Positions 36,641-45,561 of a DNA stretch of 64,000 nucleotides are shown one piece after another. The position numbers and the translations under genes were made by a program. Source of the DNA: DATKNA01 sp963755755. GTDB lineage: Bacteria; Actinomycetota; Actinomycetes; Actinomycetales; Kineosporiaceae. Each line of letters starts with the position of its first letter. Within the stretch, counting starts at the first letter, position 1. The notes under the pieces were generated by a model, which was given only the letters and a program-made list of their open reading frames with translations, was not told where the DNA came from and did not search any database. The stretch is taken from contig CAVWLJ010000006.1 in assembly GCA_963755755.1 (NCBI GenBank), positions 62,001-126,000 of the forward strand, read 5' to 3'.

Positions 36641-38263
36641 TCAGAACGCGGCCGCGAGCGCCTGGCGCGCGGTCCGGTGCTCGTCGAGCACGCCGGCGAT
36701 CGGGGCCATGACCCGCTCCCACGCCACGTCGCCGACCGCGGCGCGCAGCTGCTCCACGGCGTCCGCCCGGCGTCGCCGGGCACCACGCCTCGCCAGCGCC
36801 GACGCCGCCCAGCCGAGCAGGGCACCCAGCACGAGACCGCCGGCGAAGAGCGCGGTCGGCAGCGGTGCCGGGCCCAGGTGCGGCGTGGCGGGCGGGACCG
36901 ACCCCTTCCAGCGCAGGAGCCCGAGCACGACCAGCCAACCGAACCCGACGACCGCGCACGTCACGAGCAGATACTGGACGACGCGCACGAGCGTCCACCA
37001 GATCGGCCGGCGCACGGTCAGGTCGACCTCGTTGACGGCTGCGTCCAGCGCGCCGGCCAAGTCGTCCACGTCGGGCGAGGCCGCCTCCCGCACCGACTCC
37101 CCCCAGCGCGGCGGCAGCCGCTCGGCGACGGCGCTCGCGACGTCCTGGACGGCGAGGTCGACGCGCTCGCGCTGCGCCGGCGACGGGGTCGCAAGCGACG
37201 CACGGGTCAGCTCGCGCAGCCGGCCCTCGGCCTGACCGCCGAGCCGCAGCCGGCGGAGCGGATCCGCACCGAGCGCCGTCCACCACCGAGCGAGCGGCCA
37301 CGTGACGGCCTTGGTGGCCTCACGCCGGTACTCGGCGGCGACCGTGTCGAGGAGCACCGGGAGGCCCGCCGCCGAGGCCATGGCCGAGACGAGGGTGTCG
37401 GCCGCGGGCAGCCGCCGCGCGTCCGGCTCGTCGGCCGCGAGGCCCTGGGCCAGCTTGCGGGCCGCCTCGTCCAGGTCGGCGTTCGTCCTGGTCAGGAACG
37501 CGCTGTGGCCTTGGACGACGCCCTCGAGCAGCTCCCGCAGCTCGTCGACGCCGTCCCCGCGGGTGGCGGACGTCGCGAGGATCCGCACCGTCGCTAGACC
37601 ATCGGCGTCCATCAGGCGGCGCAGGTCCTTCAGACAGGTCTCGACCTCGGTCTCGGCGAGCTTGTCGACCTGGTTGAGGACGACGACCATGACCTCGTCG
37701 TGCCCCACGAGCGGGCGCAGGTACCCGCGGTGCAGCGCCTCGTCGGCGTACTTCTGCGGGTCCACGACCCACACGAGCAGGTCCACCAGGCCGACGAGGC
37801 GGTCGACCTCGAGCCGGTGCGTCACCGCGGTCGAGTCGTGGTCGGGCAGGTCGAGCAGGACGAGACCGCGGAGGTCCGCCTCGCGGTCGGCGTCCAGCAC
37901 CGACTCGCGGGTCACACGCCGGCCCTCGGGCACCTCGAGCCACTCCAGCAGGGGGCCCGCGCCGTCGGCGCCCCACACGCACGCCATCGGCAGGGAGGTC
38001 AGCGGACGACGCGCGCCGACGTCCGCGATCTCCATCCCGGACAGGGCGTTGAACAGGCTCGACTTTCCGCTGCCGGTCGCCCCGACCAGCGCGACGATCG
38101 TGTGGTCGCCGCCGAGCCTCAACCGTTCCCCCGCGCGCGCCAGGGCCATGTCAGCGCTCTCGCGCGCCTCCGGACCGAGCCGGTCGCGCCCCGCCTCCAG
38201 CGCCGTCGCCAGCGCCTGCGCCTTGGCCACGACGTCCGGGGCGCTTTCCCGCCGGCCGCTCAT
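36641..38263 (-). CDS. YfjP-type membrane-associated GTPase
   Basis: 540 residues and intact. N-terminal G domain (residues ~55-240): P-loop GATGSGKSSLFNAL (G1), DLPDHDS (G3), NQVDKL (G4). The C-terminal half is helical, with two hydrophobic segments at ~430-460 and ~475-500. It belongs to the Era/YfjP-like GTPases usually found as adjacent pairs in actinobacteria. Its ATG overlaps the stop of the upstream paired GTPase (ATGA), so they are translationally coupled. The cellular role is unknown; pairing suggests a heteromeric membrane-remodelling or signalling unit. Confidence 0.88.
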   Translation of the reverse strand: MSGRRESAPDVVAKAQALATALEAGRDRLGPEARESADMALARAGERLRLGGDHTIVALVGATGSGKSSLFNALSGMEIADVGARRPLTSLPMACVWGADGAGPLLEWLEVPEGRRVTRESVLDADREADLRGLVLLDLPDHDSTAVTHRLEVDRLVGLVDLLVWVVDPQKYADEALHRGYLRPLVGHDEVMVVVLNQVDKLAETEVETCLKDLRRLMDADGLATVRILATSATRGDGVDELRELLEGVVQGHSAFLTRTNADLDEAARKLAQGLAADEPDARRLPAADTLVSAMASAAGLPVLLDTVAAEYRREATKAVTWPLARWWTALGADPLRRLRLGGQAEGRLRELTRASLATPSPAQRERVDLAVQDVASAVAERLPPRWGESVREAASPDVDDLAGALDAAVNEVDLTVRRPIWWTLVRVVQYLLVTCAVVGFGWLVVLGLLRWKGSVPPATPHLGPAPLPTALFAGGLVLGALLGWAASALARRGARRRRADAVEQLRAAVGDVAWERVMAPIAGVLDEHRTARQALAAAF

Positions 38264-40134
38264 CGCGCCTCCTCCACGATCGCCGCCTTGGCCAGCAGCA
38301 TCTCCCCGCGGCCGGGCCGGATGCCGAGGGCGTCCAGGGCGCCGAGGGCCCGCTCCCGCTCGCTCTCGAGCAGCTCACCGGCTCGTTGCACCAGGTCCGC
38401 CCGGGCGGCACCGACCAGCGGCTCGACGACGTCCGCGCCGTAGAGCGCCGTCAGGACGCCGGTCGCGACGAATCCGGGACTGCCCGGCTCACTGACGGCG
38501 GTCGGCGGGGTCACCGCGAGGACGCCGAGCACCGCGACCGCTCCGTCGACGCCGAGCGGCCCGGCGCCTCCACGTCCGTCGCCCGGCTGCTCCTGGACGA
38601 GGTCGGCCAGGGTGGCGCGCCACTCCCGCAACGTCCGGGCCAGACGCTCGGCGAAGCCGGGCGGCACCGTCGTGAGCTCGGGCGTCGCGGCCAGCAGCCC
38701 GGGGCCGGCGGTGCGCCCGGCCCATTGCGCGGTGATGCCCTGCGACGTCGAGTGCAGCCGCGACAGGACCACGCCCTCCAGTCCCTGCTGCAACGCGTCG
38801 AGCAGCGGCTGCGCCGGCGCGACCCGGGGCGGCCGGACCCGCGTCCGCAGCCGCTCGCGCCAGCTGGTGCTGCCCGGCTCCAGGCTGCGGAACACGTCGC
38901 CGCTGCCGACGAACTCGTTCCAGCGCGCCTGCACCTCGCCCCGGACGACCCCACCGCCGAGCAGGGTGCGGCGCAGCTCCTCGTGCGCGGCGTCGTAGCA
39001 GTTGTCGACGTCCCCGCGCAGATCGGCCTCCGCGGCCGACTGGGCGTCCGCCGCCGCGGCGACCACCCGCACCCGCTCGTCCAGGCTGTCGAGGACGCCG
39101 ATGAGCGTGCGGCGGACGACGACGTCGCGGGAGCGGGCGTCGAGGGCCAAGCGGCGCAGCCACCCGGCCAGCGGCGCGACGAGCCCGACCGGCAGGTAGC
39201 CGTCCTCGAGCGTGGTCTCGGGGATGGTGAACATCGGCGAGGTCCCGAGCCCGCGGTCGCGCAACAGCGTCGCGAGGTGGGTGCGGACCTCCTGCATGAC
39301 CTCCAGGGGCACGCGGTCGAGGACGACGGCGACGGCGACGCCGCGCTCGACGGCCTGGCGCAGCATCTGCCACGGCACGTTGTCGCTGTAGCGCGTGGCG
39401 GTCGTGACGAACACCCACAGGTCGGCGGCGGAGAGCAGCTGGACGGCGAGGTCGCGGTTGGCCTCGACGACGGAGTCGATGTCCGGGGCGTCGATGATCG
39501 CCAGACCCGCCGTGATGCCGTCGTGCGGGACGAGGCGCAGCGCCGTGACGGGCGGCGCGTCGACGTCGATCGGCTGCGCCGGCTCCGGCGCCTCGCTCGT
39601 GACGCGGGTGAGGCCGGGCAGCACGCGCTGGGAGAGGAACGCTCCGGAGTCGTACGGGTGGTGCACCAGCACCGGCGAGCGGGTCGTGGGTCGCAGGACG
39701 CCGGAGCGCGTCACCTCGCGCCGGGCGATCGAGTTGACCAGGGTCGACTTGCCCGCGCCGGTCGAGCCGCCGACGACGGCGAGCAGGGGGGCGTCGAGAC
39801 GCCTCAGGCGCGGCAGGAGGTAGTCGTCGAGCTGGCCGAGCAGCTCCTCGCGCTCCGCGCGGGCGTACTCGACGTCCGGCAGCTGCAGCGGCAGGGCGAG
39901 GCTCGCGACATCGGACCGCAGGCTGTCGGCAGCGCCCAGGAGGTCGCGCTCCTCGTACTGGTCCCATTCGACGGCCGCGTGGGCGGCAGCGAGGTCGGCC
40001 GCAGTGGGGACGCCGGAGGGCGCCGCGACCCGGCGCGCCCGCGGCGTCGGCCGGCCGTTCTGCTCGGGGGCCGCGGCGGCGGGTGCGGAGATCGCGGAGC
40101 CACCGTTCACCGCGGCGTCCGCGTGCGGATCCAC
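38260..40134 (-). CDS. dynamin-like / YfjP-family GTPase, upstream partner of the pair
   Basis: 624 residues and intact. G domain at ~115-300: P-loop GGSTGAGKSTLVNSIARR, switch-region T in RPTTRSP, IIDAPDIDSV (DxxG variant) and VLDRVP in place of NKxD. The long helical C-terminus lacks clear membrane segments. GTG 40134 has AGGAGGTC seven bases upstream, an ideal site, and is the first gene of a six-gene minus-strand run. The loss of a canonical G4 NKxD suggests altered nucleotide specificity. Its stop overlaps the next GTPase start. Confidence 0.87.
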   Translation of the reverse strand: MDPHADAAVNGGSAISAPAAAAPEQNGRPTPRARRVAAPSGVPTAADLAAAHAAVEWDQYEERDLLGAADSLRSDVASLALPLQLPDVEYARAEREELLGQLDDYLLPRLRRLDAPLLAVVGGSTGAGKSTLVNSIARREVTRSGVLRPTTRSPVLVHHPYDSGAFLSQRVLPGLTRVTSEAPEPAQPIDVDAPPVTALRLVPHDGITAGLAIIDAPDIDSVVEANRDLAVQLLSAADLWVFVTTATRYSDNVPWQMLRQAVERGVAVAVVLDRVPLEVMQEVRTHLATLLRDRGLGTSPMFTIPETTLEDGYLPVGLVAPLAGWLRRLALDARSRDVVVRRTLIGVLDSLDERVRVVAAAADAQSAAEADLRGDVDNCYDAAHEELRRTLLGGGVVRGEVQARWNEFVGSGDVFRSLEPGSTSWRERLRTRVRPPRVAPAQPLLDALQQGLEGVVLSRLHSTSQGITAQWAGRTAGPGLLAATPELTTVPPGFAERLARTLREWRATLADLVQEQPGDGRGGAGPLGVDGAVAVLGVLAVTPPTAVSEPGSPGFVATGVLTALYGADVVEPLVGAARADLVQRAGELLESERERALGALDALGIRPGRGEMLLAKAAIVEEAR

Positions 40135-40372
40135 CTTGACCTCCTCCGGCCCCCGGTGGAGCCGCTCCTGACGTAGCCCCAAGCCTGCCTTGACCAGCCG
40201 ATAGTGCCAAAGCCGCGCCCGATACTCGTCATGGACGGAGTGCACCGAACGGAGGGTTCGACGGTGCGTTCTGAAGTGTTGACGCAGCGTTGACGAAGGG
40301 AACGATCGGAGCGGGCTGCACGGGGTCCGCCGGTACGCTGACGTCGGCCGAGTCTTCGAGGGCGACGGCCGA

Positions 40373-40445
40373 GCGCCCGTAGCTCAGCGGATAGAGCAGC
40401 GGACTTCTAATCCGACGGTCGCAGGTTCGATCCCTGCCGGGCGCG
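40373..40445 (+). tRNA. tRNA-Arg (anticodon TCT)
   Basis: A 73-nt cloverleaf: acceptor GCGCCCG / CGGGCGC, D-arm GCTC-AGCGGATA-GAGC, anticodon loop CTTCTAA with TCT at 40406-40408, and T-arm GCAGG-TTCGATC-CCTGC. One G-A mismatch closes the outer end of the anticodon stem. No encoded CCA. The 3' end faces a tyrosine-integrase remnant 27 bases away, marking it as an integration site. Confidence 0.95.
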
Positions 40446-40471
40446 CCCCTCCTGACCTGCGGTTTGCCACT

Positions 40472-40750
40472 CTAGGATGCTTCTCGATCCTCCTCTGAGC
40501 CCTCCCGTGACGCCGGATGTGAACGATCTGTGAACGTCGCCGCGTCACGGCCGTCGGGCGTCTGGTCCGCGTCGGCCTGCGCTGGCTCGAGGGCGCGCCG
40601 GGGAACGATGCCGGCGACAGCTTCGGCGGCGGCCTGGGCGACGGCGGGCAGCACGCTGGTGTAGGTGTCGGCGGTGATGCCCAGCGAGCTGTGGCCGAGC
40701 TGCTCGGAGACGACCTTCATCGGGACACCCGCCTGGAGAGCGAGGCTGCT
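40472..40750 (-). pseudogene. C-terminal remnant of a tyrosine integrase (tRNA-Arg element)
   Basis: The minus-strand frame reads LALQAGVPMKVVSEQLGHSS, then ITADTYTSVLPAVAQAAAEAVAG. This is the typical integrase C-terminus with the box II His (LGHSS) and the Tyr nucleophile (DTYTSV). The stop is 27 bases from the tRNA-Arg 3' end, the usual int-att arrangement. Upstream of about 40750 the frame becomes unrelated sequence antisense to a membrane-protein remnant, so the rest of the integrase, with its catalytic Arg, is gone. It cannot be functional. Confidence 0.8.
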
Positions 40751-40960
40751 TCTCGTTCTCGTGTCCGGTGCGTATTTCACGCTGCTGCTCGGCCCGGTCG
40801 CGGGATCCGCGGACCGCCAGATGGCGTTCACCGGGTTGGCGATCGGCGCGACGGTGGTGCTCACCATCCTTGTTGTGGTGGCGCACGTCGTCCTGGCTCT
40901 GATGTTCCGGTCTCACGCGACCGCCGGCCGCGATGAGCGAGACCGGCTCGACGTCGCATC
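40745..40960 (+). pseudogene. 5'-truncated small membrane protein remnant
   Basis: Plus-strand frame with two hydrophobic segments: RLLLVLVSGAYFTLLLGPVA and AIGATVVLTILVVVAHVVLA. After them come a basic loop and DERDRL. The pattern matches four-helix actinobacterial membrane proteins whose cytoplasmic loop has a (D/E)ERDRLI motif (DUF2178-like), but the N-terminus is missing and the frame is lost after DERDRLD. Its 5' edge meets the truncated integrase exactly, so a deletion joined two convergent gene fragments. Confidence 0.5.
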
Positions 40961-41518
40961 TCGCCCGCCCCGGTTGCTGTCAGGACTGCTGTCATGCGGG
41001 CGCCACGTCCAAGGTTCTGAACCGACGTCTCAGCGTCGTGGAGGGGTTGCTGCTGCTCAGCACGGCCTACGGCCTCCCTGGGCCTCGTCCAGCCAGGCTG
41101 GGTCTCGCCCCTGCCAGGGAGCTGCCCTCGGGGGTAGTCTGGCTACCGCTGGGACCTCTTCGAGCCCCGACATCCGTGCCAAGCCGGGCCCCCGTGGTAG
41201 ATGACACCGAGTCGAATTACGGTGGCCGGGGTTTGGGTGGCTCAGATGGTCGTTTCCTTGTACTCCCGCGTGCCTTCGGATCCGTCAACGAGCGGCGAGG
41301 CGCCTAGCGTGGGGGGTTCGGTGTTCCCGGAGGTCTGCGTCAGCCCCGTCGAGGTACCGTCACAGCGGCCGGGCGCCGTGCTCGAGGACGCATCGGCGCG
41401 CTGGTTCGGCGCCGGTGGATTGGCCGTCCGGCCGCCGCCCCTAAGAGGACGGACGTCGGCTCCGGCCGCGGTGGCGTCGCCCCGGCCATAGCCAGACACA
41501 GCAGCGAGGAGGACCGTG
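40961..41518. other. stretch without recognisable gene, accessory region
   Basis: About 560 bases between the membrane-protein remnant and the lectin gene. A 96-codon frame at 41201-41491 has no ribosome site and no family resemblance. The 3' end carries the lectin's ribosome site (GCGAGGAGGA, about 41504-41513). Probably decayed mobile-element sequence. Confidence 0.4.
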
Positions 41519-42565
41519 ATGTCCGACCAAGACAATGAGGTGAGGGGTGACGGACTTCGACCCGACAGGGCACGGCGGGATCTGTGCGGTTGGTAGGCAG
41601 CTGACGGGGGGGCCGGCGCTTGACCTCTTCCTCACCGGCGGCGCGGCAGGGCTGTGGCGGTCTTGGTACGCGCCCACTGGCTGGTTGACGAACCGCGCAG
41701 GGGCACTGATCCTGCGTCCGGTTGACGTGGGCACCGACCAGCACTTCCCCCATCAGCCCGCTGTTACATCCTGGGCAAGTGACCGCCTGGACGTGTTCGC
41801 CGTGAACGATTCGGGTGACCTGTGGCATTTCTGGTCGGTCGGGCGGGATCAGCCTCCGCCACCTGGGGCGCGGAATCCCTGGGCCAACCGCAGAGCGGGG
41901 CGTTGGACTCGGCGCCTTCGGCCGTGGTGCAGGGCGTGGACAAGGTGACGGTGTTCGTCCGCTCCGGAGCGAGGGGCGCGTTGACCGCGTGCGTCTGGGA
42001 TCCCGCTGCGGGCCAGCGCTGGGCCTGGCACAACGCCCACTCCCTCGGTTGGCCGGTGCAGCCGCTGCCCTACGCATTCGCGCCGGCCACGACCTGGGGG
42101 GCCGGCCGCATCGACGTGTTCGGCGCCACCGGCAACCCCCAGGTCGAAGAGGGCACCGGCGCGCCTCTGGAGCACACATGGCAGCAGGACTTTCCCGGCG
42201 ATCCCGGCTGGCATCCCGACCACTGGGAGGAACTTCCGAACTCGTGGGTTACCTCCAATCCCGTGGCGGTGTCCTGGAGCGACCCTCAACGCATCTTCGT
42301 CGTCTACTGCGCGCCCACCACAATTGCCGGCACCAGCGTGGCCATGACCCGCTGGACGGATACCCACTGGGGGCACCTGACGCTGTACAGGCAGGGCAGT
42401 GGCTCCGACGGCATCGCGGGATACCCCGCCCTGACCTCCTGGGCCAAGGACCGGTTGGATGTCTTCTGGCTACGCAGCGACTCCCACCTCCAGCACGGCT
42501 GGAACAACACCGGCGGTCACCTCCCCGACTGGCAGTGGGAAAACTTCGCCCTCACACGGGGGTAG
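41519..42565 (+). CDS. PLL-like beta-propeller lectin, frameshifted
   Basis: Repeated blades of the Photorhabdus-lectin (PLL/PHL) type are visible: AVTSWASDRLDVFAVNDSGDLWHFW, TTWGAGRIDVFGATGN, AVSWSDPQRIFVVY and ALTSWAKDRLDVFWLRSDSHLQHGW (core W-x-x-x-R-x-D-V-F). These fold into a six- or seven-bladed propeller binding fucose or O-methylated sugars. ATG 41519 has GAGGAGGA at the right distance and is in the same frame as the C-terminal 60%. The first blades (from 41547, VTDFDPTGHGG) are in another frame, so two compensating indels (near 41547 and 41840) would restore one ~348-residue protein. Alternatively GTG 41547 is the start with a single break. No signal peptide is evident. Confidence 0.65.
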
Positions 42566-43094
42566 CAAACGTCCCGACCTTGGGGCGCTACCCAAGGCCT
42601 CACCGGGGCGCCGCCCGATTACAAGTGCGCTTGCTGCCGTCTCGGTAGGGTTGCCGGTGGCAGTCGACGTCGCGTCGCCGCACGCCAAGAGCCGCCTCGG
42701 TGCCGTCCGTCGCCGTCCGCCGCAGGCTGCCCATGCATGCCAGGCCTAGTGACATCGGCGTGACATCCGAAGTGGTTAGGCGCGCCCCGACCCAAAATCG
42801 AAAGGTCGACGGTTCGAGCTGGCCCCTGGTTACCTCCCCGACCAGCGTCTCCGCTGATCAGCCTCGCGGTTGCCCTCACATGGCCATGATCGGCCGCTTG
42901 TCGGTACACGCGGGGTGGGCGCGGAGATCGGCAGCGGCGGGCGGTACTGGTCGCCGTGTCTTTGTGCCGTCCCGCGCCAGCCCTCGGGGTCTATCGCTCC
43001 CTGCGGATGAGGCGGGTCGCGGTCGGCTCGCGTCACGGTGGGCTGCGGACTTGGGAGGGGACAAGCGCGACGATCCCGGGGGCCATGTTCTTAT
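42566..43094. other. stretch without recognisable gene, accessory region
   Basis: About 530 bases after the lectin gene. No conserved coding frame was found. A short tRNA-like string (AAAATCGAAAGGTCGACGG plus TTCGA, around 42795) does not fold. The last part may be the decayed body of the integrase whose 3' end follows. Confidence 0.4.
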
Positions 43095-43477
43095 AGACGC
43101 CGGTCAGGCGCTCGACTTCAACGGTCACGCTGCCGCGTCCGGTCGGCGCCACGAGCGGTGCGTCGCTCCGTGACCTCATGGGCCGGATGGGCCGGATGGG
43201 CCGGATGGGCCGGATGGGCCGGATGGGCCGGATGGGCCGGATGGGCCGGATGGGCCGGATGGGCCGGATGGGCCGGATGGGCCGGATGGGCCGGATGGGC
43301 CGGATGGGCCACGACAGTATGCGGCCCGCGCTGATCTATCAGCACACGACGCAGAAGGCCGACCGGAAGATCACCGACGCGCTCGAACGGCTCCTCGACG
43401 AGCACGCCGAGGGCACGGATCGCACCGATGCCGACCCCGACGACGGCGCAACGGGCGTCCTGATTCCGGCGAGCTAA
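43095..43477 (+). pseudogene. C-terminal remnant of a second tyrosine integrase (tRNA-Gly element)
   Basis: After a TAG at 43094 the frame reads GATSGASLRDLMGR, then a run of Met-Gly-Arg, then MGHDSMRPALIYQHT and a tail ending VLIPAS. The first and last parts are the standard phage/AICE integrase C-terminus: SLRDLMARMGHxSxRAALIYQH, with the conserved His and the Tyr nucleophile. Between LM and GH the 9-bp unit ATGGGCCGG has expanded to 14 in-frame copies. Upstream the catalytic Arg/Lys domain is missing or frameshifted. It lies just before a terminator and a tRNA-Gly 3' fragment, the normal int-att order. Confidence 0.8.
43178..43310 (+). repeat. 9-bp tandem array (ATGGGCCGG), 14 perfect copies plus a partial
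   Basis: Fourteen identical head-to-tail copies of ATGGGCCGG (43178-43303) plus a partial ATGGGCC. Read in the integrase frame they give (Met-Gly-Arg)14 merging into the MGHDS motif. Confidence 0.97.
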
Positions 43478-43521
43478 GGGCACGCGAGGGGCACGAAGGG
43501 TCGGGCGGCAGCAAACGACGG

Positions 43522-43561
43522 AAGGCCCGGTCAGGAGAAGTGCTCTCTGACCTGGGCCTTT
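43522..43561 (+). terminator. hairpin terminator after the integrase remnant
   Basis: AAGGCCCGGTCAG (43522-43534) pairs with CTGACCTGGGCCTT (43547-43560), with one bulge and a 12-base loop; a short T run follows. It lies between the integrase 3' end and the tRNA-Gly fragment, and the A/T flanks would let it act in both directions. Confidence 0.8.
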
Positions 43562-43566
43562 ATGAG

Positions 43567-43609
43567 GGAGCGGGTGACGGGAATCGAACCCGCACTGTCA
43601 GCTTGGGAA
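43567..43609 (-). other. 3' fragment of tRNA-Gly (CCC), att-site relic
   Basis: On the minus strand this reads TTCCCAAGCTGACAGTGCGG, then GTTCGATTCCCGTCACCCGC and TCC. That is the anticodon loop (CCC), variable region, T-arm and acceptor 3' strand of a tRNA-Gly. The 5' half (D-arm and acceptor 5' strand) is absent; the bases beyond 43609 do not fit. Such 3' tRNA fragments arise when an element integrates at a tRNA end and duplicates the core. The intact gene is not in this window. Confidence 0.8.
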
Positions 43610-43796
43610 CGAGCTTGTACGCTGCTCGAAGCGCGCTGCTCGTGCTCGGTCAAGCTGTCCTGTGGGTCTCCGCTGCTGCCCCCTCGGCACCGTCCGGTGC
43701 CCTCCCGTCGGGCACGCAGCGGGCACGACGGTCAGCTTGGAATCTGTGTGGTCTGTGCTTCCGCCTGGCCTGACCTGCAACCTCGGTTCCAGGCGC

Positions 43797-44192
43797 TCAA
43801 CTGGGATGACGCAACACGCCCTCGGCCAGGAGAGCCTCATGCGCTGCCTGAAACGCCTGGTGCCCGGCTGGTGTGCCGCAGTACACGGTGGCGTGAATCA
43901 ATATCTCCTTGATCTCGTCGACGGATACGCCTGTGGCGATCGCACCCTTCACGTAGACGGCCAACTCTTCGGGCCGCCCAAGCGCCGTCAAGATCGCAAG
44001 GTTCAGCATGCTCCGTGTCTTGCGATCGAGACCTGGCCTGCTCCACGCGTACCCCCACGCCCACTCGGTCACGATGCGTTGAAAGGCCATCATGAAGTCG
44101 TCGACGCCACCGAGGTTCGCGTCGACGTACTCAGCGCCCAGGACCTCCCGCCGCGCTTGAAGTCCGCTCTCGAACAGTTCGCTCTCGGCCAT
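43797..44192 (-). CDS. carboxymuconolactone decarboxylase family protein
   Basis: 131 residues and intact. Single CMD/AhpD-like helical domain: WAWGYAWSRPGLDRKTRSMLNLAILTALGRPEELAVYVKGAI (core SMLNLAILTALGRPEEL), then VSVDEIKEILIHATVYCGTPAG. The layout matches PcaC-type gamma-carboxymuconolactone decarboxylases, which act in protocatechuate breakdown. No AhpD-type CxxC is present. No other pca gene is near, so the substrate may differ. AAAGGGAGT lies nine bases before ATG 44192. Confidence 0.85.
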   Translation of the reverse strand: MAESELFESGLQARREVLGAEYVDANLGGVDDFMMAFQRIVTEWAWGYAWSRPGLDRKTRSMLNLAILTALGRPEELAVYVKGAIATGVSVDEIKEILIHATVYCGTPAGHQAFQAAHEALLAEGVLRHPS

Positions 44193-44404
44193 GGTGTGTG
44201 ACTCCCTTTCTGAGTGCCGACCGGCACCCCCGCGAGGCTAAGGCTAGGGCGGACGGCCGGGCTTCGCGCCCCCCGAGTCTCAGGCCGATAGATAGCCAGA
44301 GTGATACAGGTGCGAAGATGGACCGTCGGCAACCTGGGCAAGAACAAGTAGTTCCGCGCAGCGCAACAACTCACCCAGCTCGCTGAAGGCTGCCCGACGG
44401 CCCC

Positions 44405-44923
44405 GCCGCCGAGGCCGTCACGCTGCAGCTGGTCGCGCTACTGGTAAGCCTGAAGGAACGGATCGCCGCGCTCGAGGACCACATCGCCCAAGCCCTGGCC
44501 GCGCACGTCGACGCGGAGGTGTTCACGCACCTGCCCCGGGCTGGCACGGTCCGGGCCGCGACCCTGCTCGCCGAGATCGGCGACGCCCGCGGCCGCTACC
44601 CCAGCGAGGACGCCCCGGCTGCCGCCGGCGGCGTCTCGCCCTCCACCCGCGCGTCCGGCCGCAGCCGCGCGGTGGTGTTCCGGCAGGGCTGCAACCGGCG
44701 GCTGCGCCAGGCCCTGGTCGACTTCGCCGACGGCAGCCGACAGTCCAGTCCCTGGCGAACGCCGTCTACGACCGGGCCCGAGCGCGGGGCCCGCCACGCC
44801 GTCCGGATCCTGGCTCGGGCTTGGATCCACGTGATCTGGCGTTGCTGGACCGACCACACGCCCTACGACCCCGGCCGCCACGGCGGTGCGCTGCTCGTAC
44901 CGGACGTCGCGTGCGCCGGCTGA
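44405..44923 (+). mobile_element. IS110-family transposase remnant
   Basis: The C-terminal half of an IS110-type (Transposase_20) protein can be read: LKERIAALEDHIAQAL, then HLPRAGTVRAATLLAEIGDARGRYP, RQGCNRRLRQALVDFAD and HAVRILARAWIHVIWRCW. The last piece is the typical IS110 C-terminal ILARAW...IWRCW stretch. The DEDD catalytic N-terminus is missing upstream of ~44405, and the middle (SRQSSPWRTPSTTG) is frameshifted. It is non-functional and marks past transposition in this segment. Confidence 0.75.
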
Positions 44924-45035
44924 CCACTTCGCCGCGATGGATGCACTTCGTCCTCGCGCGGAATGAATCTTGTGGCGAACGGTCTGATCAGGAGAGGACA
45001 CTCGCAGGGTCGTTGCCGGTGGCAGAGGGGCCAAC

Positions 45036-45491
45036 ATGACTGCTGCAGAACCGTTCATGATCGGCCCTCCGGACGACCGCTCCCGCCCTTGGCGCGTCGT
45101 GGTCGGTCCCGAGCAGACCGGCGGGATGGCTTTGGGGGAGGGACGGATCACGCCCGGCGCCCCAGGACCTGGACGACACGTCCACACCCACGAGGACGAG
45201 GGGATCTACGTCGTCGCGGGCGTGCTGACCGTCGAAGTTGGTGACCAACGATTCGAGGCTGGCCCGGAGTCGTTTGTCTTCATGCCCCGCGGAGTGCCGC
45301 ACGTCTTTGCGAATCTGTCCGATCAAGAGGTTCGCACCGTGGGCCTGCTTAATCCCACCGGTCTCGAAGCCATGTTCCGCGAACAAGCGGAATACTTCGC
45401 CACCCTCCAAGGGCCACCCGATCAGGAGTTCCTGATGGCCCTCAGCGCCCGCTACGGCGTCTACCCCGTCGACGGACCGCCCCTGGCCTGA
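45036..45491 (+). CDS. cupin domain protein
   Basis: 151 residues and intact. Single conserved-barrel cupin: motif 1 GPGRHVHTHEDEGIYVVAG (His, His, Glu metal ligands) and motif 2 PRGVPHVFANLSDQEVR (His). One mononuclear metal site is expected. The C-terminal helix FREQAEYFATLQ is typical of quercetin-2,3-dioxygenase-like cupins, but the activity is unknown. It follows the IS110 remnant by ~110 bases. GAGGGG precedes ATG 45036. Confidence 0.88.
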   Translation: MTAAEPFMIGPPDDRSRPWRVVVGPEQTGGMALGEGRITPGAPGPGRHVHTHEDEGIYVVAGVLTVEVGDQRFEAGPESFVFMPRGVPHVFANLSDQEVRTVGLLNPTGLEAMFREQAEYFATLQGPPDQEFLMALSARYGVYPVDGPPLA

Positions 45492-45561
45492 GCCGGTCGC
45501 TTCGATCACCCAGCGCCCACACCGAAGACGGCGCCATGCCGGCCGCCACCGACCGCCGAGT

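Noticed and set aside
42795..42840. tRNA-like string AAAATCGAAAGGTCGACGG followed by TTCGA
   Set aside because: The arms around TTCGA are not complementary and no acceptor or anticodon stem can be drawn.
43178..43310. Tandem array considered as CRISPR
   Set aside because: Units are 9 bases, contiguous and identical with no spacers, and lie in a coding frame.
43540..43773. Open frame containing AGDGNRTRTVSLGT
   Set aside because: This is the well-known false translation of a tRNA 3' end read on the opposite strand; here it comes from the tRNA-Gly fragment.
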